DNA of 64,000 nt from Drosophila persimilis (lineage: Eukaryota > Arthropoda > Insecta > Diptera > Drosophilidae): assembly GCF_003286085.1 (NCBI RefSeq), contig NW_020825329.1:186001-250000 (forward strand). The letters run 5' to 3'. The translations under genes were made by a program, and so were the position numbers. This document shows, in pieces, positions 31,601 to 43,600 of the stretch; the first letter of the stretch is position 1; each line of letters opens with the position of its first letter. Below the pieces are notes generated by a model. That model did not search any database and was not told the DNA's origin. It worked only from the letters and a program-made list of their open reading frames with translations.

Positions 31601-34600
31601 GAGGCAAGCATTGAATACTACAGCACAATGGCAGACGACATTTCTTTTGTTGATGCTATATCGCATGTTTACTTTATACTCATGAATCAAAATTACATAA
31701 AGAATTCGATACTTGATTGGATTGAAAAATGGCAGGCTCTGAATATTAAAATTCTGCTAAACCATTCGTTTTCATTAATACGATGTAGGTATCAAGTATC
31801 ATTTTATGTAAAAAAAGGTAATTTTTTATTTTACTTTTTAACAGCGATCTACCGGTATATGAGAAGAAACGAACGAAAACTAACAATGGTGCCACGTACC
31901 CTTAAAGAGTCTTTGGCTGCCAAGGAATTTTTTGAGAAACTAATTGAAGATGTGCCGATTAGGCAAGCCACATTTCCTCCCATGCTTGAACTTTTTGCAG
32001 TATTAGACAAATATCAAGTCGACATCCTTGATGAAATACGTCAAAATGTTCTGGGTCTGAACAATGCATGGCAACACTATCTTAAGAAGTTAGCAGAGGC
32101 GGATGAGATGTTAGACAACAATCGCGAAGAATTTAAAAAAATTTTATTACAACAGGCCGAAAAGTTTAAAATTATTCTCAAAGAATTTCTTGACGATTTT
32201 TATTTGAAGTTACCAACTGCTGCTAATATGTAAATCACTAAAAATGTAAATTTTTCCATTATGATTTAAACTATTTTTTTTTACAGAAATCCAAAAGTTG
32301 CACTTAAATTCCTCAAAATTATAGCTCTTAAAGTTGAAGATTGTTTTAAATTTGAGGAAAGTTTAATGCGTGATCTGTCAGTATTCAATGTTAATCAACC
32401 TGAAAGTGTCGACCTCCGGAAGCTGGAATCTGAAGTTAAAATTGTACAGAACATATGGGATCTAATACTTGGCTGGCAAACAAGTTGGGAAGGATGGAAA
32501 AAGGGAAATTTTTGGAAAATTAATATTAATGAAATGGAGGATTACGCCCTGAGTTTGTATAAAGAATTTAGCAATTTAAGTAAGAAATTCTATGATCGTC
32601 ACTGGGAAATGCTTGAAGTGACCACGAAAAATTTAGACAGCTTTCGACGTACTTTACCATTAATAACAGCATTAAAAAATCCATGCATGCGGGAGCGTCA
32701 TTGGAATCGGGTTCGCGACGTTCTTCAGGTGTAAGTAAATTATAAATATTTTTTACTTCCACAAAATATCGCAATTTAGGGATAAATTTAACTTTTTCTT
32801 AAAAAAATTTGCGCCGCGTCTTACAAAGTACCCGCTCGTTAGTAAGTGAAATTTTATGTTTAGTTAAGTTAAAGCCTGATTGTAAATTGCTGATTGGGAA
32901 TGTCTTGACTACACCGCGACACAAAAAAAGATTGTACGAGCTAAACAACAAGTTTTCTGATTAAAAGTAATTAAATAAATTTTTCGTTTCAGTGACTTTG
33001 ATGAGAACTCAAAGAATTTTACATTAGAACTGATTATAAATTTAGATTTTCAAGCGTTTTCTGAAGATATTCAAGATATATCAAATGCAGCTACTATGGA
33101 ATTGCAAATTGAAAATGGAATAAAAAATATAGCTTCAGTTTGGAAAAAACAAGGGTTTGAAATGGCATTTTATCATGATGGCATATATCGCATTAAGAAC
33201 GTAGAGGATTGTTTTCAGTTACTTGAAGATCACATGGTACAGATATCAGCTATGAAGGCTACTCGTTTTGTGGAGCCATTCATTGAAATTGTGGATTATT
33301 GGGAGAAAACTTTATCATATATTAGCGAAAGTGTTGAAAAAGGATTAGTAGTGCAACGGCAGTGGCTTTATTTGGAAAATATATTTCAAGGTGATGATAT
33401 ACGTAAGCAACTTCCAGATGAGGCTAAACGATTTGCGACTATTACCGAAGAGTTTCAAACTATATCTAGCAAGATGTTCCAAGCTAAGACGGCAGTTAAA
33501 GCAACTCACTTACGTGCCCCACCTTTTTTGTTAAATCGATTTAACCGCATGGATGAACGACTGGAGCTTATTCAGCGTGCCTTAGAGATTTATCTTGAAA
33601 CTAAACGCCAACTATTTCCCCGCTTTTACTTTATTTCAAATGATGATATGTTAGAAATATTGGGTAATGCTAAAAGACCAGATTTAGTTCAAACACATTT
33701 AAAAAAGTTATTTGATAATTTATACAAGCTTGAGCTTAAGAGAGTAGGAAAAACGCTCAATCGCTGGCAAGGTTCTGGTATGTACTCTGATGATGGGGAA
33801 TTTGTAGAGTTTCAACAAGTTCTCTATATTGACGGACCCTCGGAACGATGGCTAAGGCAGGTAGAGGAGTATATGTTTACGGTAATGAAAGAATTATTAA
33901 AATTAACAAGAAGATCTTTAAAAAAACTAATTGGAAATCGTGAGAAATGGATTTTTCTTTGGCCCGGGCAAATGGTACTTACCACTGCCCAGATACAATG
34001 GACTACAGAGTGTACTCGCAGTCTCATTCACTGTAATATGGTCGACCAAAAGAAACCTCTACGAAAACTAAAAAGAAAACAGATAAAAGTTCTTTCAAAA
34101 CTTTCAGAGATGAGCCGAAAAGAACTTACCAAAATAATGCGACTTAAGGTAAATACTCTTATCACCTTAGAGATTCATGGCCGAGATGTTATCGAACGGA
34201 TGTACAAAGCAAATTGCAAAGATACCGGCCATTTTGAGTGGTTTTCACAACTACGGTTTTATTGGCACCGTGAATCAGAACTATGTATTATAAGGCAGAC
34301 TAATACCGAGCACTGGTATGGCTATGAATATACAGGTAATTCCGGAAGGCTAGTAATAACTCCACTTACTGATCGATGTTATATAACGCTGACTACAGCC
34401 CTACACCTCCATCGTGGCGGGAGCCCGAAAGGTCCTGCAGGTACCGGTAAGACTGAGACAGTTAAAGATTTGGGCAAGGCTTTGGGAATGTGGGTTATAG
34501 TCACAAACTGCTCAGAAGGTCTAGACTATAAGAGCATAGGTAAAAATTTCTCGGGCCTGGCACAAAGTGGTTCTTGGGGCTGTTTCGATGAGTTTAATCG

Positions 34601-37600
34601 TATCAATATTGAAGTTTTATCTGTTGTAGCACAACAAATAATGTCTATTATGGCAGCACTGTCTGCTAAATCGATTGAATTCATGTTTGAAGGTCAAATG
34701 ATTAAGTTAAAACATACTGTGGGACTCTTTATTACTATGAATCCAGGATATGCCGGTAGAACTGAGCTGCCCGACAACTTAAAGTCTATGTTTCGTCCTA
34801 TTTCAATGATGGTTCCAGATAATATAATAATTGCGGAGAATTTGCTATTTTCTGACGGTTTTACCAATACGCGAAGTTTAGCGCGAAAGGTTTTTACTTT
34901 ATACGAATTAGCTAAGCAGCAATTATCTAAGCAATATCACTATGACTTTGGTCTTCGGTCAATGGTAGCTCTCTTACGGTACGCAGGTCGGAAACGCCGT
35001 CAGTTGCCAAATACAAATGAAGAAGAAATTGTTTACTTAGCTATGAAAGATATGAATGTAGCTCGATTAACCGCTAATGACTTGCCACTGTTTAATGGAA
35101 TTATTTCTGATATTTTTCCTGGCGTTAATCTGCCTGTAATAGACTACAGCGAATTTAACATTGCAATATATGAAGAATTTAAGGATGCTAACTTGCAGCC
35201 AATGTCTATAGCAGTTAAAAAGGTCATAGAACTTTATGAAACAAAAAATTCCCGACATTCAGTTATGATTATAGGTGATACAGGCACAGCAAAATCAGTA
35301 ACGTGGCGTATATTACAAGGAGCATATTGCCGTATGAATGCGCAACGATTCCAAGGCTGGGAGGCTGTATCTGTGCATCCAGTAAATCCTAAAGCATTGA
35401 ATTTGGCAGAGCTATACGGGGAGTATAATTTGGCAACTGGTGAATGGCTTGACGGTGTGCTCAGTTCTATAATGCGTATTATCTGCGCAGATGAAGATCC
35501 AATGCAAAAATGGCTGTTGTTCGATGGACCCGTTGATGCAGTCTGGATCGAAAATATGAATTCAGTAATGGATGATAATAAGCTGCTTACTCTTGTAAAT
35601 AGTGAACGTATAACTATGCCTGCGCAGGTTTCGCTATTGTTTGAAGTCGGCGATTTAGCTGTAGCCTCGCCTGCTACCGTATCTCGGTGTGGTATGGTAT
35701 ATAATGACTATAACGACTGGGGATGGAAACCTTATGTTAACTCGTGGCTACAGCGCCAAAAAGTAAAGGAGTTTGCCGATTTCCTGAAGATTCATTTTGA
35801 ATTTATGATCACAAAATTGCTTGAGCACAAGCGCACGCGTTGCAAAGAGCCCGTTAAGACAAATGAGTTAAACGGCGTGATGTCGTTGTGTAAGTTGCTA
35901 GAGGGCTTTGCAACAAAACAGAATGGCATAAATCCACAAAATTTAGAATTATTGGAGGAGATGACTAAATTGTGGTTTATGTTTTGTTTAGTGTGGTCAA
36001 TATGTGCAAGCGTAGATGAAGATGGTCGTTTAAGACTTGATGGATTTATACGAGAAATAGAAAGCTGCTTTCCAATAAAGGATACCATATATGATTACTT
36101 TGTAGATCCACAGATGCGAACATTTTTACCTTGGGATAGCAAGCTTTCAGATGGTTGGCGATATGATGAAGAGTGAGTATTTTGTCAATATTTTATTTTA
36201 CTTGCAATCCTTTTTGCCCGTACTTAGGTTAGGTTAGATTAGGTAGAGGCGGCTGATAGTCTCGCTAGGAGCTCGTCACACTTAGGCCGGTTTCGGCCCG
36301 TTGTGGCACCGCTTGAAATCTTCCTGCAAATAATGCCTGCAATTGCCTGCAAATAATGGTATTAGAACTAACTAAAATACAGGAGAGTAGAAAAGAAAAG
36401 AATTTACAAATTTGCTAAGTTTAGGCGAGTGTACATGTTTACTGCTAACTTAAGGGAGAGTTCAGGGGATAAGGTATCACAATGAGAGGTTATGGCATAT
36501 AACCCTAAAAGGTTCAAGCTGGGTGTAATTTGACCTACATAGGGTTAAGCGGTTAGGCCGAATAGTATGGTTAGGTCTAGATTGAACCGCACTAGCGAGA
36601 TGTACAGTTGTTTGGTCATATACGGGTCGTCAAAATGCTTGGGCCAACGCTTGAAGCTAACGCTAAAACACCAATTGCTTTATAAACAACTACGGCTATA
36701 TGATTGTTAGAACACAATTTCTGATTTAAAAGGACTCTAAGGTCATTTGAACTCGAAAATCGATCCAGAAAATGATTTCCTAGAAGGTACTAGACAAATT
36801 GTGGAGCGCGCCTGTAAAATTTCATATGTTTGCATTTAGAAAGATTCAGAAAAAGACGATTAGTTGAACACCACCATAGTGTTTCTTTATGCCCGCTTGA
36901 AGCCGTGTGTGCAAGTAAAATCAGTCACAAAGTGTCGACGGGCGCTGCGTAGCCCTGCAAAATTGATTAGTTACTTTTGGGTATATAATAATAATATATA
37001 TATAATATAATATATAATATAATAATAATAATACAATAATCCGATGTGATTCGGATTCGGCAAGATTCGGCAATCTGGCAGATATGGACATTCCCTATGA
37101 CTGTGCGTTTTTAATTTTCTCCTATCTTCAAAATTGTGGTTGCCCCAGATTTTCGTCCTTTGCGTGGGCGGAAGGGGGTGTGGCGAAATTTTGAAACAAA
37201 GTCGTCAAGGTATTATATACTCTTTGGGGTCGGAAACGATTCCTTCTGCACGTTACACACATCCATTTTCACCACAAATCTAATATACCCCAATATAATA
37301 TACTCATTTTGAGTATCGGGTACCTTGTGGGACAAAGACGTAACATTTATGTCAGTACAAAATACGTTGTGTGTGGTTAGAAAGATAAGACAAAACATAA
37401 TAAGAACAGCTTGGGAATAAGTGAGTATGGTTCACAGAATCAAATGCCTTGCTAACATCCGTCTGCAAATATCCTTGATAGAAGCGGTTGATTTTGGGAG
37501 CTCTGTCAGGACCCGGTGAAAACACTAGCTTAACTGCGATATTGGTAATTTCCTTTAATCAGGCTGCGGACGCGGGGGACTAGCGGGGTGGACCAGAGCT

Positions 37601-40600
37601 GCTTGCGGGGGAGACGAGAAGAAATAAAAGGCACTACCGTTCTTCATCAATGTGAGATTGCGACTCTCTCTCCGTTTATTATCCTAAGCTATGCTGCAGC
37701 GAATGTTGCTCAACATCTTTATGTTGCTTAATTATTTTGGGCGTATGTAACTATCTTAGGCGGTTGATCTTAAATGGTAAAGGTGTATAAGTACGGCTTA
37801 TCGGAGTATCTTGTCTGAAAATAGATGGTTTGTAAAAATAGAGCAAAAAAATTGTCTGATCATTAGCGAGGATGGTTGTGCGGATGTTATACGCTTACCG
37901 TTTACGAAGCTGTAAAACTTTTTAGGGTCCTGTGAAAAATGTATCCTGCATCGGTATAGGTAGTTTTTATAGAATTACTAGGATTGCAGTATGAGCCTAA
38001 TAATCAATATAATGCTCATTCTAAAGTGGTTATTGGTACTTTGGAAAAGGAATGCCCGCATTATCATGTACTCAAATTTAAAAATGAGCCAGTCGGAATG
38101 TGTTGCCCATCAGGAAAAGTACAAATAACACACAAGAATTTTAGTTATTGATGAACCTAAACTGTGAAGTGTTCTGACGTGGAGTTTGAGTCCACTGCAA
38201 TCAGAACCCCTCCTGCACGTGTGACGAACGATCCTTTCTAACAGTTGTTTACCGACCTGAAAACACTTCGGAACTAAGAATTCCGGTTTTAGCCAGGTCT
38301 CGGTAAATACAACTACGTGGAATACAAATGCAATCTCGAAAAAGGATGTCGGGCTTAGGTGCAAGAAGGATTGGAAGATATGGATGGCACATTGGGCTGA
38401 TTTGTGAGATTTATGGGACGCATATTTTTCTTCTTTTCCTTAAACTCTTTCCCCATTAAATGCTGCAGCCAAAATTTGGCAGAAAAAATAGTGTCGAATT
38501 GACAATGAGGCCAGTGATAATCTTCTTGGTGGACAATTGAATGGTGACTTCGGTTTTTATTTTGGGATCTAGAGCAAATATGGCTAGCAATTATGGAACC
38601 TACGTTTAAAATGTTTTCTGACTATTTTCCTCCCACTTTGTCTCTCACAACATCTATAGCAAACGTTTCTTTTTATACCCGATACTGCGTATAGGGGTTT
38701 TTCCGATCAGCATTAATAGCCGAGTCGATTGAGCCAGGTCTGTCTGTGCGTCCGCCCGGCCGTCCGTCATGTTTGACGCCTAGTTCTAAGAAACTATAAG
38801 AGCTAGAGCACCGAAAATTTGTATCCAGACTCCTGTGATATTACACTGAAGTTTGATTCAAAATTTGATCACGCCCCTTTCCACCCCAACAAAGGACGAA
38901 AATCTGCGGTATGCACAATTTTAAAGAGAAAACAAAAAACGGAGAATTATAGAGAATGACCTATCTTACAGAATACAGAGTCAGATCAGAACATTATAAT
39001 TGCCAGACGGAACAAGTGAATTTTCAGTGGCTACGCAGCCTGGCCAGTATTATTCATTTTCTGCTTCTCTCGCACTCACTGTTTGTCGTACACTGTGTGC
39101 ACCGTAATGCTGACGGTGGCCACTGATCAATTATCGGGTATAAATATTTCGGCCGTAACAGCGACTCACAACGTTCCCCCTTGTTATTATAACAATTATT
39201 GGGATAGTATAGTATTTTCACTGCACTACGGGCATTTAATAACGGGTAAAGAATGGTTTTCGAGCGGGAAAACATCTTAACTTCGCCCGGGTTTCCACGT
39301 TCAATCGGTAGCTTTTCAATAAGTGTAGGGAGTGTGAGTTGGTGTGGGGTTGGATTAGATTATCGTGATTAATCGTTTATTCAAAGTGACATGCGGTTAT
39401 TCTTACTTACGTCTTACAAAGCATGAAATATCAAAGGTAAAGAAAATTATTTTCTTAGATGAAGTTCGTTTATTGGTACCGCGCTGATCAGAAATGTAAC
39501 GCCCATTTTATGGTTCTTAGTCTAACTGGTTTGAATTATCTTATATTTTTAGATGTCCATTTTATAAAATCCTTGTTCCAACTGGTGATACCATGCGCTA
39601 CGAGTATGTAGTATCAAAACTTTTATCTGAAGATTATCCTGTTATGCTTGTTGGTAATGTTGGCACGGGGAAAACATCAACTGCAGTAAGTGTAATGGAA
39701 GCATGTGATAAACACAAGTTCTGCGTTCTTTCCGTAAACATGTCTGCACAGACCACTGCAGCTGGATTACAGGAATCAATAGAAAATCGAACCGAAAAAC
39801 GTACCAAAACACAATTTTTACCTATTGGTGGTAAAAGAATGATATGCTTTATGGATGACTTCAATATGCCTGCCAAAGATACTTATGGGTCACAGCCACC
39901 ATTAGAGCTAATACGGCAATGGATTGATTATAAGTATTGGTTTAATCGCAAAACACAGCAAAAAATATATGTCCAAAACACCCTGTTGATGGCAGCTATG
40001 GGTCCACCGGGTGGTGGTAGACAAATGATTTCCAGTCGTACTCAAAGCCGCTTTGTCTTAATAAATCTAACTTTTCCCACTCAGGAAACAGTCGTTCGAA
40101 TTTTCGGTTCTATGCTTAGACAGAAACTGGAGTCCTTTTCAAATGAAGTTCGTGAGATGTGGCTTCCGATTACACAATGTACTATTTATTTGTATTTAGC
40201 TGTTATTGGTAAAATGTTGCCAACACCAAATAAGTCGCACTACCTATTTAATCTTCGAGATATCTCAAAAGTATTTCAAGGCCTTTTAAGAAGTGCACAG
40301 GAACTACAAACAAAAAAATCGTTTTTCTTGCGTTTATGGATACACGAGTGTTTTCGAGTATTTTGCGATCGTCTTGTTGACGATACAGATTATCTTTGGT
40401 TTCTGAATACAATTAATGATACTTTAGGAAAACATTTTGAAGTTACTTTCCATAGTCTTTGTCCTTCGAAGCAACCGCCACTTTTTGGAGACTTTGTTCA
40501 CCCACAAGGATTCTATGAAGATCTTGAAATTGATTCCTTGCGAGTTTATATGAAAACTCAATTAAATGAGTTCAACAATTTTCCGGCGATGACACGTATG

Positions 40601-43600
40601 AATCTAGTTTTTTTTAAAGAAGCTATTGAACATATTGTAAGGATACTGAGAGTGATTTCCCAACCGCGTGGACATGTTCTTAACATGGGTATAGGTGGCT
40701 CAGGCCGACAAGTACTTGCCAAACTAGCCGCATTTATTTTAGAAATGGGAATCTTTCAAATTGAGGTCACAAAAAAATATAAAACAAATGATTTACGTGA
40801 AGATTTAAAAAATCTTTATAAGTTAACAGGAATAAAACAGCGTATCACGCTCTTTGTATTTAGTAGTGAGCAAATAGCTGAAGTCTCATTTTTGGAAATA
40901 ATAAACAATATGTTAAGTACTGCTGAAATAAATCTTTTCAAGTCTGATGAGTTTGATGAATTAAAAAATGAACTCGAACGACCAGCAAAGAAAGCTGGAA
41001 TTGTAATGACAACGGAATCAATGTACTCATTTTTTATGTTAAATGTACGCGATTTTATGCACATAGCACTCTGCTTTAGTCCTATTGGAGAAAATTTCAG
41101 AAGCTTTATAAGGCAATATCCTGCTCTGTTAAGCTCAACAACTCCGAATTGGTTCAGACTATGGCCTCAAGAAGCTCTTTTGGAAGTAGCTTCTCATTTT
41201 ATGCACGGATTTAAGCTAAACGTTGTTGTTCCAGGAAAAGAGGATGAAAATCATCGTGAAAGCTTAGTCATCACTACAGAGAGTGTGCTTCATCGAGACA
41301 TCGCACACGCATTTTCTATTATTCATTCAAGTGTAGTAAAAATGTCAGACCTGATGCTATTGCAAGTTAAGAGGTATAATTACGTAACATCACCAAATTA
41401 TTTACAACTTGTTAGCGGTTTCAAGGAGCTCCTTGAAAAAAAAAGATTGGAAGTATCTACGGCAGCCAATAGATTACGTAATGGCTTATCAAAAATTGCC
41501 GAAACGCAGGAAAAAGTGTCTTTAATGTCGGAGGAGTTAAAAATTAGTTCAGAACAAGTTAAAATACTTGCTAAAGAATGTGAAGAGTTTATATCTATGA
41601 TTGAAGTGCAAAAGGCCGAGGCAACAGAGCAAAAGGAAAAAGTAGATGCAGAAGCAGTGATAATTAGACGCGAAGAAGTAATTTGTCTCGATTTGGCCGC
41701 CACGGCACGTGCCGACTTAGAAGTGGTAATGCCAATGATTGACGCTGCCGTAAAGGCATTAGATGCACTTAATAAAAAAGATATAGCTGAAGTCAAATCA
41801 TACGGGCGCCCGCCCATGAAAATTGAAAAGGTAATGGAAGCAGTTTTAATACTGCTTGGAAAAGAACCCACTTGGGAAAACGCTAAAAAAGTGTTAAGTG
41901 AATCAACATTTCTAAATGACTTAAAAAACTTTGACCGTGACCACATATCAGATAAAACTCTTAAGCGAATTGCTATGTATACAAAAAATCCGGAACTAGA
42001 ACCAGATAAGGTAGCTGTTGTTTCAGTTGCTTGTAAATCTTTGATGCTATGGATAATGGCAATAGAAAACTATGGGAAAGTGTATCGAATTGTGGCTCCT
42101 AAGCAGGAAAAACTAGATAATGCTATGAGATCACTTGAAGAAAAACAAGCAGCGTTAGCAGCTGCTAAAAAAAAGCTTGAAGAATTGCAAGCAGTCATTG
42201 AAGAGCTGTATCGGCAATTGAATGAAAAAACTCAACTTCTCAATGAATTACGAGCAAAAGAAGAGCGCTTGCGAAAACAATTAGAAAGAGCTATTATCTT
42301 AGTAGAATCATTATCTGGTGAACGAGAGCGTTGGATTGATACGGTTTCTCAATTAGATCTTGCATTTGAAAAACTTCCCGGAGACTGCTTGTTATCTATA
42401 GCGTTTATGTCATATTTAGGGGCATTTGATACAAAGTACCGCGAAGATTTGTTATCCAAGTGGTCGCAGTTAATTAAAGATCTTCTTATACCTGCCACAT
42501 CAGAATTAAAAATAACAACTTTTCTTAGTGATGCTGTTTCCATACGGGAGTGGAATATACAAGGTCTGCCAGCTGATGACCTAAGTACAGAAAATGGTGT
42601 AATAGTATCACAAGGAAGCCGTTGGCCTCTTGTTATTGATCCGCAGATGCAAGCGAATAACTGGATCAAGAATATGGAGGCGCATAATCAGCTTATAATT
42701 ATTGACTTTGGTATGACTGATTATATTCGACAATTGGAACAAGCACTTAAAGAAGGGCTACCAGTTTTATTGCAAAATGTCGGGGAAAATTTGGACCAAG
42801 CCATTAATCCCATACTTCGTCGAAGTTTCACAATTCAGAGTGGGGAAAAATTAATAAAATTTAACGACAAGTATATTTCCTATAACGATCAATTTCGGTT
42901 TTATATAACAACAAAGATAGGAAATCCTCACTACCCTCCTGAAACTTCATCTAAAACCACTATAGTTAACTTTGCTCTAAAACAGGATGGCTTAGAAGCA
43001 CAGCTATTAGGAATAATAGTGCGTAAAGAAAAACCAGCATTAGAAGAACAAAAAGATGAGCTAGTTTTAACTATAGCACGCAATAAACGAACTTTAATTG
43101 ATCTTGATAACGAAATACTTCGTTTACTTAATGAGAGCCGAGGTTCATTATTAGATGATGATGAGCTCTTCTCAACATTGCAGAAATCACGCCAAACTTC
43201 TGTACTTGTTAAGGAATCTCTTACTATTGCTGAGGTTACTGAGGTAGAAATTGATGCAGCACGTCAAGAATATAAGCCTGCATCAGAACGTGCAGCTATA
43301 TTATTCTTTGTGCTAATGGACATGTCAAAAATTGATCCAATGTATGTCTTCTCACTAGCAGCTTATATTTTACTCTTTACGCACTCTATTGAACGAAGTC
43401 CACGTAACCAATTGATACATGAGCGAATACAGAATATCAACGACTATCATACTTACTCGGTATATCGTAATACATGTCGAGGACTTTTTGAAAGACATAA
43501 GCTTTTATTTTCAATACATATGACAGCAAAAATACTTTCAAATGCCGGAAAACTTATGGAAGACGAGTACGATTTTATATTGAAAGGTGGGATAGTTTTA

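Larger units (their letters stand above)
36173..39552 (+). other. kl-2: kl-2 intron 7, 3.4 kb, with LINE and DINE-1-like debris
   Basis: Donor GTGAGTATTTTG, acceptor CTTATATTTTTAG. It contains an LOA-type 3' tail (36225-36300), a LINE 3' part (36420-36700), a DINE-1-like copy (36885-37325), CR1-type ORF2/ORF1 pieces (37420-38560) and another DINE-1-like copy (38672-39190). 39190-39552 has no recognised feature. Confidence 0.85.

Noticed and set aside
41398..41946. 182-aa minus-strand frame inside kl-2
   Set aside because: Antisense of the stalk coiled coil; Ser/Ala-rich shadow.
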